A DNA stretch of 64,000 bases, from positions 1 to 64,000 of the forward strand of contig JANYHB010000013.1 of the NCBI GenBank assembly GCA_025359265.1, in the 5' to 3' direction. A program made the position numbers and the translations under genes. This DNA is from Hyphomicrobiales bacterium (GTDB lineage Bacteria > Pseudomonadota > Alphaproteobacteria > Rhizobiales > Aestuariivirgaceae). Of this stretch, positions 7,399 to 16,616 are shown piece by piece; the first letter of the stretch is position 1, and each line of letters begins with the position of its first letter. The notes beneath the pieces were generated by a model. It was not told the DNA's origin. It searched no databases and worked only from the letters and a program-made list of their open reading frames with translations.

Positions 7399-8677
7399 CC
7401 GATCTGGCGCAGCATTCGGTTTGGTTTTGCTGGTGGGTTTGAGCGGCTGCACAATCGAGGCTTCGCGGCTTGATAGTGTGCGTTCCATGTTTGAGGCCGC
7501 GCCAACAACAACAACTGCTGTGCCGCAGCCTAAAATTCAACCGGTTGGTTTGGCAAGTCCAGCGCCGACAGCACTCAAGCCGCAGCTCCGAAGCACCGTT
7601 ATTGCGGATGGTGAAGCAGCTTTAGGCAGTGCCAAAGTTGTTCCGGCTGCAGATCACGTACCGCCAGTGGAGGCGCAAGGACAGTCTTCCTGGTGCACCT
7701 CGCTGCGCGAAACTGCGATGGCAAATGGCAATATTCTGCGGTCACCGTTGCTTGGCGGCTCTTATGACAATAATGGAAAAGCCGAATTATCTTTGGGGCT
7801 GAGTTATTCGCAATTTCACCGGGCTGATCTGCTGGCGGAACGCGCGGAAGTTGAATGCCGCAGATATATTGCGCAAACAGGCTTGCAGCGCTTGGTGTTT
7901 ACGGCTCCACAAAATATTACTGCGGCTGGCTTTGCAGCCAAGGCCAACGCTATCGATAATGCCAAGTTGGAGTTGGTGCGGCTGAAGCAAAGCATCAAGA
8001 GCCATCTCAACAGGGGAGACATCAATAGCGAAAAAGCAACTTCATTGTTGACCACAATTGATCAATTGCACGCCGAAGGAGAGGCCGCACGGTCGCAATC
8101 TTCGCGGCGCATTGGAAACATTCTTGGCAGTGATAAACCAGCATTGGCTTTGGGTGCTGATCTTTTACGTGCCGAACAAGATCTTGACCAACTCGATAGC
8201 CAGATTCGCACGTCTGAAAACTTCGACGTGGGCGTTGAAGGATTGTATAGTGAATATACCAATGGTGTGCCCAATGGGGCCAGCACCAGCAATCAGGGAT
8301 TTGGTGGCAAAGTCAGCTTTTCAATGAAATTGGGCGTGATTGATCCACGGCGCTTTGAGCATGAAAGGTTGGCTTCAGCCGCGAAACAGCGGGCCATCGG
8401 GGTGGAAGGATTTGGGCCGCTATGGCAAGCGAACCAACTGCGCCGCTCAACCGAGCGCGCCATTGCAGGATTAGAACAGTCGCGGCTTGAAATTTCTAAA
8501 GCTGTGGCTGAAGCCAAGCATCTTCTGGCGACGATGGTTGATGTCACACAGCCAGAATTCGTTGGTGTAAAGATCAATGCGCAGTTGCAGTTGCTGAAGT
8601 TTAGAGCTGAAGAGGCGGCGGTGAGCGGCTCACTTATCGATATGCAGCGCAACTTGAAGCAGCTGGCGAACGGTTGA
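7367..8677 (+). CDS. TolC-like outer-membrane lipoprotein of the exopolysaccharide locus
   Basis: This 436-residue protein has a signal peptide ending in a lipobox (LSGC, Cys28), an Ala/Pro/Thr-rich linker to about residue 110, and then long amphipathic helices. Two short stretches look like the strands of a TolC-type barrel: AELSLGLSYSQF (about 140-151) and FDVGVEGLYSEY with GKVSFSMKLGVIDP (about 285-325). It overlaps the end of the upstream membrane protein by 32 bases, so the three genes form a tight operon. The inferred job is the outer-membrane exit duct for the polymer, replacing the AlgE/AlgK-type porin and scaffold. Sequence similarity by eye is weak, so the family assignment is tentative. 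Confidence 0.7.
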   Translation: MRDIRPSIYFSRSGAAFGLVLLVGLSGCTIEASRLDSVRSMFEAAPTTTTAVPQPKIQPVGLASPAPTALKPQLRSTVIADGEAALGSAKVVPAADHVPPVEAQGQSSWCTSLRETAMANGNILRSPLLGGSYDNNGKAELSLGLSYSQFHRADLLAERAEVECRRYIAQTGLQRLVFTAPQNITAAGFAAKANAIDNAKLELVRLKQSIKSHLNRGDINSEKATSLLTTIDQLHAEGEAARSQSSRRIGNILGSDKPALALGADLLRAEQDLDQLDSQIRTSENFDVGVEGLYSEYTNGVPNGASTSNQGFGGKVSFSMKLGVIDPRRFEHERLASAAKQRAIGVEGFGPLWQANQLRRSTERAIAGLEQSRLEISKAVAEAKHLLATMVDVTQPEFVGVKINAQLQLLKFRAEEAAVSGSLIDMQRNLKQLANG

Positions 8678-8723
8678 GATTTCTGCGCTTGCGAAGTGCA
8701 CCATAAAACGCCAGTAAACCGCC

Positions 8724-10712
8724 ATGAATGAAAACCGCTATGTGATCGGCATTGATACCGGTGGCACCTATACGGATGCTGCGGTGATTGATCTTGGCCA
8801 ACACCGCATTTTGGCCAGCGCAAAAGCTGTCACCACCAAGGGCGATCTGTCGATAGGGGTGGTTGAGGCGATGGCTGCGGCAACAGCGCAAGTGCAGGGA
8901 TTTGTGCCGTCTCGCGTTCAAATGGTTTCGGTTTCCACGACACTGGCTACCAACGCCGTTGTCGAGGGCCACGGCGGGGCGGTGGGCTTGGTGCTGGTGG
9001 GATTTGATGCGGCGATGGAACAGCGCAGCGGCTTAGCCAAGGCTTTTCCAACCATGCCGATTTTGCGCGTTGCAGGCGGGCATGACCACAATGGTGCTGA
9101 GGTTACGCAGCTTGATCTTGGCGCGTTGAAGCCGTGGATTGATGGGCCAGCGCAAGGTGTTTCGGCCTTTGCGGTTGTGGCAGCTTTCGCCGTGCGCAAT
9201 GCCGCGCATGAAAATGCCGTGGGCGAGGCTTTGGCCGCGACTGCTGCAAAACCGGTGACGTTGTCGCATCATCTGGCCAGCGCACTTGATGCGCCGCGCC
9301 GCGCGCAGACTGCGGTTTTGAATGCGCGTCTGGTTTCACGTATCGCAGATTTGAAAAAAGCGGTTGAGGTTGCCATGGCGCAGCATCATATGGCTTGCCC
9401 CTTGATGTTCGTGAAAGGTGACGGCAGCTTGGCCAAAGCTGAAATTGTCGCCGCGCGGCCCATCGAGACGGTGCTTTCAGGGCCAGCGGCCAGTTTGGTG
9501 GGTGCGCAATGGCTTTCAGGCCTCGATCATTTCATTATGTCGGATATGGGTGGAACCACGACGGACGTGGGGCTGTTGCTTGACGGTAGGCCGTTGGTGG
9601 CTGAGCAGGGTGCCGAAGTGGGCGGCTGGCGCACCATGGTGAAAGCCATCGATGTCAAAACCGTTGGCCTTGGCGGCGACAGCGAAGTACACCTTGGCCC
9701 GCAAGGTGAAATTACCTTAGGGGCCGAACGGGCGCTGCCCATCGCACTTCTGGCTCAGCGCTTTCCAGCTTTGGTTGAAATGTTGCAGGCCGATCTTGCC
9801 GAAACCACGGGCGGCTCACAATTGGGCAAATTTTTGGTTCTGCCTTTTGGGGCACGAAGTGGCTTGCACACTGCGGCATTGAATCAAAAGGAATCCGACG
9901 TGTTAATGCAGGTTTCATCAAAACCGCTGCCGTTGCGCAAAGTTGCCATTGGCACCGCGGCGGCGCGGGCCGTCGCCAGCTTGCGCAAAAAGGGGCTTAT
10001 CCAGTTTTGTGCTTTTACGCCTTCAGATGCGGCGCATGTATTGGGCGTGCAAAACAATTGGAGCGGCGCAGCATCACGCCTTGCCGCGGCCTTGCTCTGG
10101 CGCTTTCGCACCATGAAACTTGCTGATGAGGCAGCGTTGCAACAGCTTGCGGGCGAAGTTTGGAATGCGGCTGTGGATAAAACCGTGCGGATAATTCTGG
10201 ATCAGGCTTTTGGCTTTTCCATTGAAAACGCCTTGGTGGATTGCGTTGCAAAGGGGGAGGGCAGGGTCGGCCATGTTGCAGTGCGGCTTTCCCCGCAAAT
10301 GCCATTGGTGGCCGTTGGCGGGCCGGTGCGAATTTATTATCCTGAAGTTGCCAAACGGCTGAACTGTGAAGTGATTTTCACGCCGCATTGTGATGTGGCC
10401 AATGCTGTGGGTGCTGCGGCTGGGTTGGTGGCCTGCAAGGCGGTTGTGCAGGTTGATGGTGATGGCAATGGCCTTTTCCGTGTCACCGGGCAGGGGCCGG
10501 TATTGACGTTTGCATCGGGTGCTGAAGCACTGGCGCGTGCCGTTGCATTAGCAGAGGGTGCGGCCTTGGCCATGGCCCGGGCGCAGGGCACGCAAGGGCC
10601 AAGCGTAAAGCACCAGATCAGCAAACATTTTTTGCCCGATGCCAAAGACGATGCAGGCCTGTTGTCGGCTTTGGTGACAGCCGAGGCGCGGGGTTTGCCA
10701 CACGCCTTTTAA
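8724..10712 (+). CDS. Hydantoinase/oxoprolinase family protein (HyuA-like, single subunit)
   Basis: This 662-residue protein belongs to the HyuA/oxoprolinase A family, ATP-using enzymes of the ASKHA fold that open hydantoins or 5-oxoproline or carboxylate ketones. The N-terminal phosphate loop VIGIDTGGTYTDAAVID (residues 7-23) and the second one, SDMGGTTTDVGLL (about 272-284), are clear. No HyuB-type partner lies next to it. The C-terminal half is shorter than in acetone carboxylase or oxoprolinase, so the substrate is unknown. It starts 46 bases after the exopolysaccharide lipoprotein on the same strand but has no evident link to it. Confidence 0.85.
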   Translation: MNENRYVIGIDTGGTYTDAAVIDLGQHRILASAKAVTTKGDLSIGVVEAMAAATAQVQGFVPSRVQMVSVSTTLATNAVVEGHGGAVGLVLVGFDAAMEQRSGLAKAFPTMPILRVAGGHDHNGAEVTQLDLGALKPWIDGPAQGVSAFAVVAAFAVRNAAHENAVGEALAATAAKPVTLSHHLASALDAPRRAQTAVLNARLVSRIADLKKAVEVAMAQHHMACPLMFVKGDGSLAKAEIVAARPIETVLSGPAASLVGAQWLSGLDHFIMSDMGGTTTDVGLLLDGRPLVAEQGAEVGGWRTMVKAIDVKTVGLGGDSEVHLGPQGEITLGAERALPIALLAQRFPALVEMLQADLAETTGGSQLGKFLVLPFGARSGLHTAALNQKESDVLMQVSSKPLPLRKVAIGTAAARAVASLRKKGLIQFCAFTPSDAAHVLGVQNNWSGAASRLAAALLWRFRTMKLADEAALQQLAGEVWNAAVDKTVRIILDQAFGFSIENALVDCVAKGEGRVGHVAVRLSPQMPLVAVGGPVRIYYPEVAKRLNCEVIFTPHCDVANAVGAAAGLVACKAVVQVDGDGNGLFRVTGQGPVLTFASGAEALARAVALAEGAALAMARAQGTQGPSVKHQISKHFLPDAKDDAGLLSALVTAEARGLPHAF

Positions 10713-10842
10713 CCATTTATTGAAGTTTATGGCGTTTTTGGCGCTTTTTGATCGCCGGTTTCAGATTTAAAACAGGGTTGGCAACACCTCATTAACTGTG
10801 CAGCGAATATGCTTGCCCCAAACTGTTGGAGCGAGAAGAATT

Positions 10843-12861
10843 ATGACGATTGCCGGGTTGACGGGCTGGGAAGCCCCGCGTGAAACGCCAGCAACATGGC
10901 AGGTGGAGCGCAAGACTGCCCCCGAAGCCACCATGGTTTTCTTCCCTGACCAAAATGGCGGGGTTTATGAAAAGCTGCTGAACAACTTGCCAATGATGCT
11001 GCATTGCATGGACGGCTCTGGGCGTTTGATTTCCGCGAATGCGGCTTGGTGCGAGAGTTTGGGTTATTCCGCCAAGGATATCGTGGGGCGTTCATTCAGC
11101 GAATTTCTGCCTATGGATTCACGCAGTAAACTGGTGACGGAGATTTATCCGAAATATCTTACCACCAGCAGCTATCGCGGCGGGCAAATTCAAATCCACC
11201 GCAAGGATGGCACTTTGGCTTTGGTGCGGGTATCCATGACGGCTTACCGTGGCGATAAGGGCCGCTTGGAACGGACCGTGTGCCTGCTGGAAAACATAGC
11301 GGAATCGCCGGCCGTTGCTCCCGCAACCAGCAGCAATGATCATCGCTTTAAAGCGGCTTTTGCCGCGGCGGCCCACGGCTTTGCCGTGGTTTCTCCTTCC
11401 GGCCATATCGAAGTGGCCAATCAATCGCTGGCAAGCTTGCTGCAACGCAGTGATCTGGAAAGCCGACAAGTGAGCTTTGAGGAGCTCTTGCACCGTGATG
11501 ACAAGCCAGCTTTCCTTGCGGGAATGCGGCAGTTGCTCTCAGGCGAAGTGCCCGTCTTACAGCGCGAGCTGCGTTTGCAAACGGGCGCAGGCCGCACCAT
11601 CACCTGCGCCATATCAACCGCTCTCATTAAAAACGAAGCAGGCGAGACCGAACAACTGTTCGTTCAAATCATTGATCTTTCTGAAAGCCAAGCTGTGAAC
11701 GAGCGCTTGCAGAGGGCGCAAAAGATGGAAGCCATTGGCCAGCTTACCGGCGGCCTGGCGCATGACTTCAATAATTTGCTCACCGTGATCATCGGCAATT
11801 TGCAGTTGCTGGACGGCAAGTTCGGCTCCGATGATAAATCTTCGCGGCGTGTTTCTGAAGCCATTGATGCGGCACAAAAAGGCTCTGATCTTACAAAGCA
11901 GCTGCTGGCCGTGGCCCGCAAACAGGAACTGGCCCCATGCGATGTGGAAGTGAATGGCTTGGTGAAGGCGATGGAGCCATTGCTTTCGCGTGCAATTGGA
12001 GAAAATATCAGCCTGCAAGTGCAGACTGTGGCGGGCCAAGTGCAGGCCCTGATTGACCCTTCACTGCTGGAAAACGCAATTCTCAATCTTGCCATCAATG
12101 CGCGCGATGCCATGGACAAGAGCGGGAATTTAACTATTGAAACGCAAACCACCGTGCTTGACGCTTTCTATGCGCAGAAACATCCGGAAGTGATTCCTGG
12201 GCCTTATGTGATGATTGCTGTCTCAGACACCGGTTCGGGCATGCCCCCTGAGGTTTTGGAAAACATCTTTCAACCGTTCTTTACGACAAAGCCGATAGGC
12301 CAGGGCACGGGCCTTGGGCTTTCAATGGTTTATGGTTTCATCAAACAATCTGGCGGACACATCAGTGTTTACTCTGAAGTTGGCCATGGTACGTCGGTGA
12401 AGATGTATTTACCGCAGAAAGGCGTGGGGCAAGTTGCCGATGGTGCGAAAGCGGAGGCTATCGTCGAAGCAGTCGTGTTACCAACGCGCAAAACAAAAAT
12501 TTTGGTGGTTGAAGACCAAGAAGCCGTGCGCGCGGTGGCCTCTGGCTTCCTTGAAGATTTTGGCTATGACGTGGTTCAAGCCGGAGATGGCTTTCAGGCG
12601 CTGGCCGTGTTGCAGGAAGAACCTGAAATTGATTTGATGTTCTCTGACGTGGTGATGCCCGGCGGCATGAATGGGTTTGATCTGGCGCAAGCCGCTCAAT
12701 CCTTGCGGCCTGATTTGAAAGTGGTGCACACTTCAGGCTATCCCAAAGGAGCGATGGTTCACCAAGATGAGCCGCGTTTCAAAAAGGGCTTCATCATCAT
12801 GAAGCCTTATCGCCGCGATGATTTGCAAAAAATCATCAAGGATGCTTTGCGCATTCAATAG
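10843..12861 (+). CDS. Cytoplasmic hybrid histidine kinase (PAS-PAS-HisKA-HATPase-REC)
   Basis: This is a 672-residue soluble sensor kinase with no membrane span. It has two PAS domains (about 42-150 and 168-280), a dimerisation domain with GGLAHDFNNLLT (phospho-acceptor His307), an ATPase domain and a C-terminal receiver. The ATPase domain has its N box around 411-424, DTGSGM at 462-467 and GTGLGLS. The receiver has Glu557/Asp558, Asp602 and Lys654 intact. A GTG start 15 codons upstream is possible, but the ATG at 10843 has GAGAAGAA ahead of it. No response-regulator gene is adjacent, so output must go to a partner elsewhere. TTAACCAT, like half of a CtrA box, lies at 10709-10716. Confidence 0.92.
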   Translation: MTIAGLTGWEAPRETPATWQVERKTAPEATMVFFPDQNGGVYEKLLNNLPMMLHCMDGSGRLISANAAWCESLGYSAKDIVGRSFSEFLPMDSRSKLVTEIYPKYLTTSSYRGGQIQIHRKDGTLALVRVSMTAYRGDKGRLERTVCLLENIAESPAVAPATSSNDHRFKAAFAAAAHGFAVVSPSGHIEVANQSLASLLQRSDLESRQVSFEELLHRDDKPAFLAGMRQLLSGEVPVLQRELRLQTGAGRTITCAISTALIKNEAGETEQLFVQIIDLSESQAVNERLQRAQKMEAIGQLTGGLAHDFNNLLTVIIGNLQLLDGKFGSDDKSSRRVSEAIDAAQKGSDLTKQLLAVARKQELAPCDVEVNGLVKAMEPLLSRAIGENISLQVQTVAGQVQALIDPSLLENAILNLAINARDAMDKSGNLTIETQTTVLDAFYAQKHPEVIPGPYVMIAVSDTGSGMPPEVLENIFQPFFTTKPIGQGTGLGLSMVYGFIKQSGGHISVYSEVGHGTSVKMYLPQKGVGQVADGAKAEAIVEAVVLPTRKTKILVVEDQEAVRAVASGFLEDFGYDVVQAGDGFQALAVLQEEPEIDLMFSDVVMPGGMNGFDLAQAAQSLRPDLKVVHTSGYPKGAMVHQDEPRFKKGFIIMKPYRRDDLQKIIKDALRIQ

Positions 12862-12900
12862 TTTTGCCAAGTTCTGCAGATTGTCTATGATGCTGCGCTA

Positions 12901-13668
12901 ATGGCGGATGTGTTCACAGTCGAGAATTTAATCACTTTGGTGGTTTTAACAGCGCTTGAAACGGTGCTGGGCTTTGACAATCTGCTATATATTTCGATTG
13001 AGGCCAAGCGCGTTGAACCAAATGCCCAGGTTCTCACACGCCGGGTGGGCATGGTTCTCGCCATTGCGCTGCGGATAATCTTGTTGTTCGTGGTGCTGCA
13101 ACTTATCGCGGGTTTGCAATCGCCGTGGTTTAGTTTTGATTTTTCGGTGGCGTCGGGCACGTTCAACGGCCACAGTTTGATTGTTCTGGGTGGCGGCATT
13201 TTTCTTATTAGAACTGCGGTGCGCGAAACGCGTCACCTGCTCACGGTTGAAGATGTTCAAAATAAAAGTGCGAAGAGAAAACACCGCAGCTTTGCCATGG
13301 CCTTGTTCTGGATCTTAGTGATGAATATCGTATTCTCTTTTGATACGGTGCTTTCGTCCATCGCGTTAACGCGCAATTTTGCTGTGATGGCACTGGCGAT
13401 TGTTATTTCGGGGTTCTTCATGGCTTGGCTGTCTGACTACATCGCGCGGTTTTTGGAGAAAAACCGCCTGTATGAGGTGTTGGGGTTGTTCGTGTTGCTT
13501 CTGGTGGGGGCCATGTTGATGGCTGAAGGCGGGCATATCGCACAGCTCAAATTTTTCGGCTATACTGTGGAGCCAATGGCCAAAAGCACGTTCTATTTTA
13601 TTCTGGTGGCCTTGGTGGCGGTTGACGTATTACAAGGTAAGTATCAGAAAAAATTGAATAAAACGTGA
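12901..13668 (+). CDS. TerC family integral membrane protein
   Basis: This 255-residue protein of the TerC family has about seven membrane spans. Members are linked to tellurite resistance and, in several bacteria, to manganese export during metalation of secreted proteins. It has both acidic membrane motifs of the family: LETVLGFDNLLYISI (residues 19-33) and IVFSFDTVLSSIALT (about 143-157). A charged cytoplasmic loop (about 108-128) separates the two halves. It lies 39 bases after the hybrid kinase gene, so read-through from that gene is likely. No yybP-ykoY-type riboswitch fits in so short a leader. Confidence 0.92.
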   Translation: MADVFTVENLITLVVLTALETVLGFDNLLYISIEAKRVEPNAQVLTRRVGMVLAIALRIILLFVVLQLIAGLQSPWFSFDFSVASGTFNGHSLIVLGGGIFLIRTAVRETRHLLTVEDVQNKSAKRKHRSFAMALFWILVMNIVFSFDTVLSSIALTRNFAVMALAIVISGFFMAWLSDYIARFLEKNRLYEVLGLFVLLLVGAMLMAEGGHIAQLKFFGYTVEPMAKSTFYFILVALVAVDVLQGKYQKKLNKT

Positions 13669-13730
13669 AATTGTAAAATATGCCGGTGTTTTTTTGGTGG
13701 ACTTGGTTCGTCGTGAAGCGTTAATAGAGA

Positions 13731-13745
13731 TTAACCATAAGTTAA
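13731..13745. promoter_or_regulatory. CtrA-like box upstream of the coiled-coil gene
   Basis: TTAACCATAAGTTAA matches the alphaproteobacterial CtrA consensus TTAA-N7-TTAA, including the TTAACCAT half. It lies in an inverted repeat GATTAAC-CATAA-GTTAATC (13729-13747), with another GTTAAT at 13720. It is about 85 bases ahead of the next start codon, where a promoter would sit. The match is visible; binding by CtrA is inferred. Confidence 0.5.
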
Positions 13746-13829
13746 TCGTGGGGCATGATTTGAGACTAATTTCTGATATAGTGGCAACATCGCTCAATTC
13801 GAAATCAGAGGATAAGGGAGCCTGATAAA

Positions 13830-14573
13830 ATGACCATTCTGCTCGTACCGAATAGCCCGCACGTGCCGGCGCAGCGCCGCAAGGCGAAAGATGGTGAGCG
13901 TGTGGGGGCTTCAGAAGTGGCATTTCGTGCGCCCGTTCCAAGAGCGAAAAATATGATGGCTGAGCAATCAGATAATGCTTCAACGCAGCAAGTTGCGTTA
14001 TCTTTGAATGCCATGGATAGTGATGCGCATTCCGCCTTGATGAAACTGCGCGAACTTGTGGTTGGCCCCAGCCAGCAATTGAATGAAGCGCGCCTTGAAG
14101 AATTGATCAAGCTGTGTGAAGAGCGGGAAGAGCAGCTGCAAGCTGCATTGCGTGATATGCAGCTGCGTAATTCTGATCTGGAATTTGAATTGCGAAAAGT
14201 GCTTTCGGAAAACAGCAATTCGTTGCGTTCAGAAATTCTCGACATCAATGAAAGCCTTTTGGAGCAGTCAAAGAAAACCTCGGCAAGCCTGCACGATGAT
14301 CTTTCCAATTTGCGCAAAGAAACCAACGCCCTCACTCAAAATGCCAAAGATTTGGCTGTCCAAAGAGTTGAAGCCACCGAAGCGCGATTCAATGCATCGT
14401 TGACAAAAAAGTTTGATCATCTGCAATCTGAAATGATTCAGCTGCGTGATATGATGGCAGCAAATATTGAGAATGAGCGTCGTACTTCGCATGTTTCGAT
14501 CGGACGCCTGTTGCAGGAAGCTGGTGAAGCTCTGGCGCGTGAAGCAGGATCAAAGTCAGACAAACAGCGTTAA
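13830..14573 (+). CDS. Hypothetical coiled-coil protein
   Basis: I do not recognise a family for this 247-residue protein. The first 45 residues are basic and proline-containing (VPNSPHVPAQRRKAKD). Residues about 65-235 are almost entirely charged heptad sequence typical of long coiled coils, with LEELIKLCEEREEQLQ and LRSEILDINESLLEQ as examples. There is no signal peptide or membrane span, so it is likely cytoplasmic. AAGGGAG lies just ahead of the start. A CtrA-like box in its promoter region suggests cell-cycle or polar regulation, which is inference. It is followed by ettA after 77 bases. Confidence 0.75.
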   Translation: MTILLVPNSPHVPAQRRKAKDGERVGASEVAFRAPVPRAKNMMAEQSDNASTQQVALSLNAMDSDAHSALMKLRELVVGPSQQLNEARLEELIKLCEEREEQLQAALRDMQLRNSDLEFELRKVLSENSNSLRSEILDINESLLEQSKKTSASLHDDLSNLRKETNALTQNAKDLAVQRVEATEARFNASLTKKFDHLQSEMIQLRDMMAANIENERRTSHVSIGRLLQEAGEALAREAGSKSDKQR

Positions 14574-14650
14574 ATAAGCACGGTTTACAGCTTGGTGCTT
14601 CCGCTTTAGAACCCGCCTCAACTCACTCGTTTGAAGCAGGATTCTGAAGC

Positions 14651-16306
14651 ATGGCACGGCAGTTTATTTATCATATGGAAGGGCTTTCAAAGTCCTATGC
14701 CGGGGGCAAGAAGGTTCTCGACAATGTGTTTTTGTCTTTTTATCCGGATGCCAAAATTGGCATTTTAGGGCCTAACGGCTCGGGTAAATCCACGTTGCTC
14801 AAAATCATGGCGGGGCGCGATAAAGAATTCAATGGCGAAGCCTGGGTGGCGGAGGGGGCTACCGTTGGCTATCTTGAACAAGAGCCGCAGCTTGACCCCA
14901 CCAAAGATGTGCTGGGCAACGTGATGGAAGGGGTGGCCAAGAAGAAAGCCATCCTTGATGAATACAATGCTTTGATGGCGGATTATAACGATGAGAATGC
15001 CGAGAAAGCCTCGGTGTTACAAGACCAGATTGACGCACAAAATTTGTGGGATTTGGAATCGCAAGTCGAAGTGGCCATGGATGCGCTGCGTTGCCCGCCG
15101 GGCGATGCTTCTATTGAAAATCTTTCTGGTGGTGAAAAACGCCGCGTGGCGCTTACCAAACTTCTGCTCTCCAAACCTGATCTCATTTTGCTTGATGAGC
15201 CCACCAACCATCTGGATGCCGAATCAGTGAATTGGCTGGAGCATCATTTACGCGATTATCCGGGGGCCATTCTCATCGTCACCCATGATCGTTATTTCCT
15301 GGACAATGTGACGGGCTGGATATTGGAATTGGACCGGGGCCGCGGCATTCCTTATGAAGGCAATTATACCGCCTATCTGAAGGCCAAGTCAAAACGCTTT
15401 GCACAAGAGCAGCGCGAAGATGCGGCGCGCATGAAAGTTATTGCGCGCGAACAAGAATGGATTTCGCAATCACCCAAAGCCCGCCAAGCCAAAAGCAAGG
15501 CGCGTCTTTCTTCGTACGATGAATTGATCAAGAAAAACGACGAACGGGTGAAATCTCACGAAGCCCAAATTATCATTCCACCCGGTGAACGTTTGGGTGA
15601 CAATGTGATTGAGGTTGAAGGCCTGTCAAAAGCCTATGGTGACAGACTGTTGATCGACAATCTCACCTTCAGTCTGCCGCCCGGCGGCATCGTGGGCATT
15701 ATCGGGCCAAATGGTGCAGGCAAATCCACTTTGTTCCGCATGATTACCGGCCAAGAAGCGCCCGACAGCGGCTCGATCAAAGTCAGCCCCACAGTTCATT
15801 TGGGTTATGTTGATCAAAGCCGCGACGCATTGGACGCCAAGAAATCCGTTTGGCAAGAAATTTCAGGCGGGGCGGAAGTGATTTATCTGGGCAAGCGCGA
15901 AATGAATAGCCGCGCTTATACGGGTGCCTTCAACTTTAAGGGTGCCGACCAGCAACAACCCGTGGGCACGCTTTCCGGCGGGCAGCGCAACCGAGTGCAT
16001 TTGGCCAAAATGTTGAAAACGGGTGCCAATGTTCTGCTGCTGGATGAGCCCACCAATGATCTGGACACGGAAACGCTTGCCGCCCTGGAAGAAGCGCTGG
16101 AAGATTTCGCTGGCTGCGCCGTGATCATCAGCCATGACCGCATGTTCCTCGACCGTCTGGCCACGCATATTCTGGCCTTTGAGGGAGATAGCCATGTTGA
16201 ATGGTTTGAGGGCAACTTCCAGGATTACGAGGAAGACAAGAAGCGCCGGCTGGGGGAAGACTCGGTGATGCCGAAGCGGATAAAATACAAGAAGTTTGCG
16301 AGGTAG
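14651..16306 (+). CDS. ettA: Energy-dependent translational throttle protein EttA (ABC-F)
   Basis: This 551-residue soluble ABC-F protein binds the ribosomal E site and gates entry into elongation according to ATP level. Both nucleotide-binding domains are complete. The first has [17 protein letters not shown] and [10 protein letters not shown]. The second has [17 protein letters not shown] and [10 protein letters not shown]. The inter-domain P-site tRNA interaction linker contains [16 protein letters not shown], typical of EttA. The length agrees with the usual 550-560 residues and there are no membrane segments. It heads a same-strand run with Dabb, L,D-transpeptidase and tam. Confidence 0.97.
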   Translation: MARQFIYHMEGLSKSYAGGKKVLDNVFLSFYPDAKIGILGPNGSGKSTLLKIMAGRDKEFNGEAWVAEGATVGYLEQEPQLDPTKDVLGNVMEGVAKKKAILDEYNALMADYNDENAEKASVLQDQIDAQNLWDLESQVEVAMDALRCPPGDASIENLSGGEKRRVALTKLLLSKPDLILLDEPTNHLDAESVNWLEHHLRDYPGAILIVTHDRYFLDNVTGWILELDRGRGIPYEGNYTAYLKAKSKRFAQEQREDAARMKVIAREQEWISQSPKARQAKSKARLSSYDELIKKNDERVKSHEAQIIIPPGERLGDNVIEVEGLSKAYGDRLLIDNLTFSLPPGGIVGIIGPNGAGKSTLFRMITGQEAPDSGSIKVSPTVHLGYVDQSRDALDAKKSVWQEISGGAEVIYLGKREMNSRAYTGAFNFKGADQQQPVGTLSGGQRNRVHLAKMLKTGANVLLLDEPTNDLDTETLAALEEALEDFAGCAVIISHDRMFLDRLATHILAFEGDSHVEWFEGNFQDYEEDKKRRLGEDSVMPKRIKYKKFAR

Positions 16307-16311
16307 CAATC

Positions 16312-16602
16312 ATGATCAGGCACGCTGCAATGTTTCGATTAAAACATGCCGATGGTTCCGCGGCTGAGGCGGCATTTCTGAAAGCAGCGGGCATTCTTGC
16401 TGCAATACCGGGTGTGCAGAATTTTGAAGTTCAGCGGCAAGTGTCGTCGAAGAATGAGTTCAGCTTTTGCTTTGCCATGGAGTTTGAAAACCAAAAGGCC
16501 TATGATTATTACAATCATCATCCCGATCACGTTGCTTTTGTGCGTGACCGATGGGTGCCTGAAGTGGAGGCGTTCTTGGAAGTTGATACGGTAAAAATAT
16601 AA
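16312..16602 (+). CDS. Dabb family protein (stress-responsive alpha/beta barrel)
   Basis: This 96-residue protein belongs to the Dabb (dimeric alpha-beta barrel, stress-responsive) family. It opens with the typical IRHAAMFRLK strand, has IPGVQNFEVQRQVSSKNEF in the middle and a histidine pair in YYNHHPDHVAFV near the end, as in many members. No catalytic role can be assigned. It starts five bases after the ettA stop and is probably co-transcribed with it. Confidence 0.88.
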   Translation: MIRHAAMFRLKHADGSAAEAAFLKAAGILAAIPGVQNFEVQRQVSSKNEFSFCFAMEFENQKAYDYYNHHPDHVAFVRDRWVPEVEAFLEVDTVKI

Positions 16603-16616
16603 GGCGAGGGTGCTGC

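Noticed and set aside
12862..12900. Manganese (yybP-ykoY) riboswitch before the TerC gene
   Set aside because: The leader is only 39 bases, too short for the aptamer, and the conserved loops are absent.
14576..14600. Inverted repeat AAGCAC/GTGCTT after the coiled-coil gene as a terminator
   Set aside because: The stem is six bases with a long loop and no T run follows.
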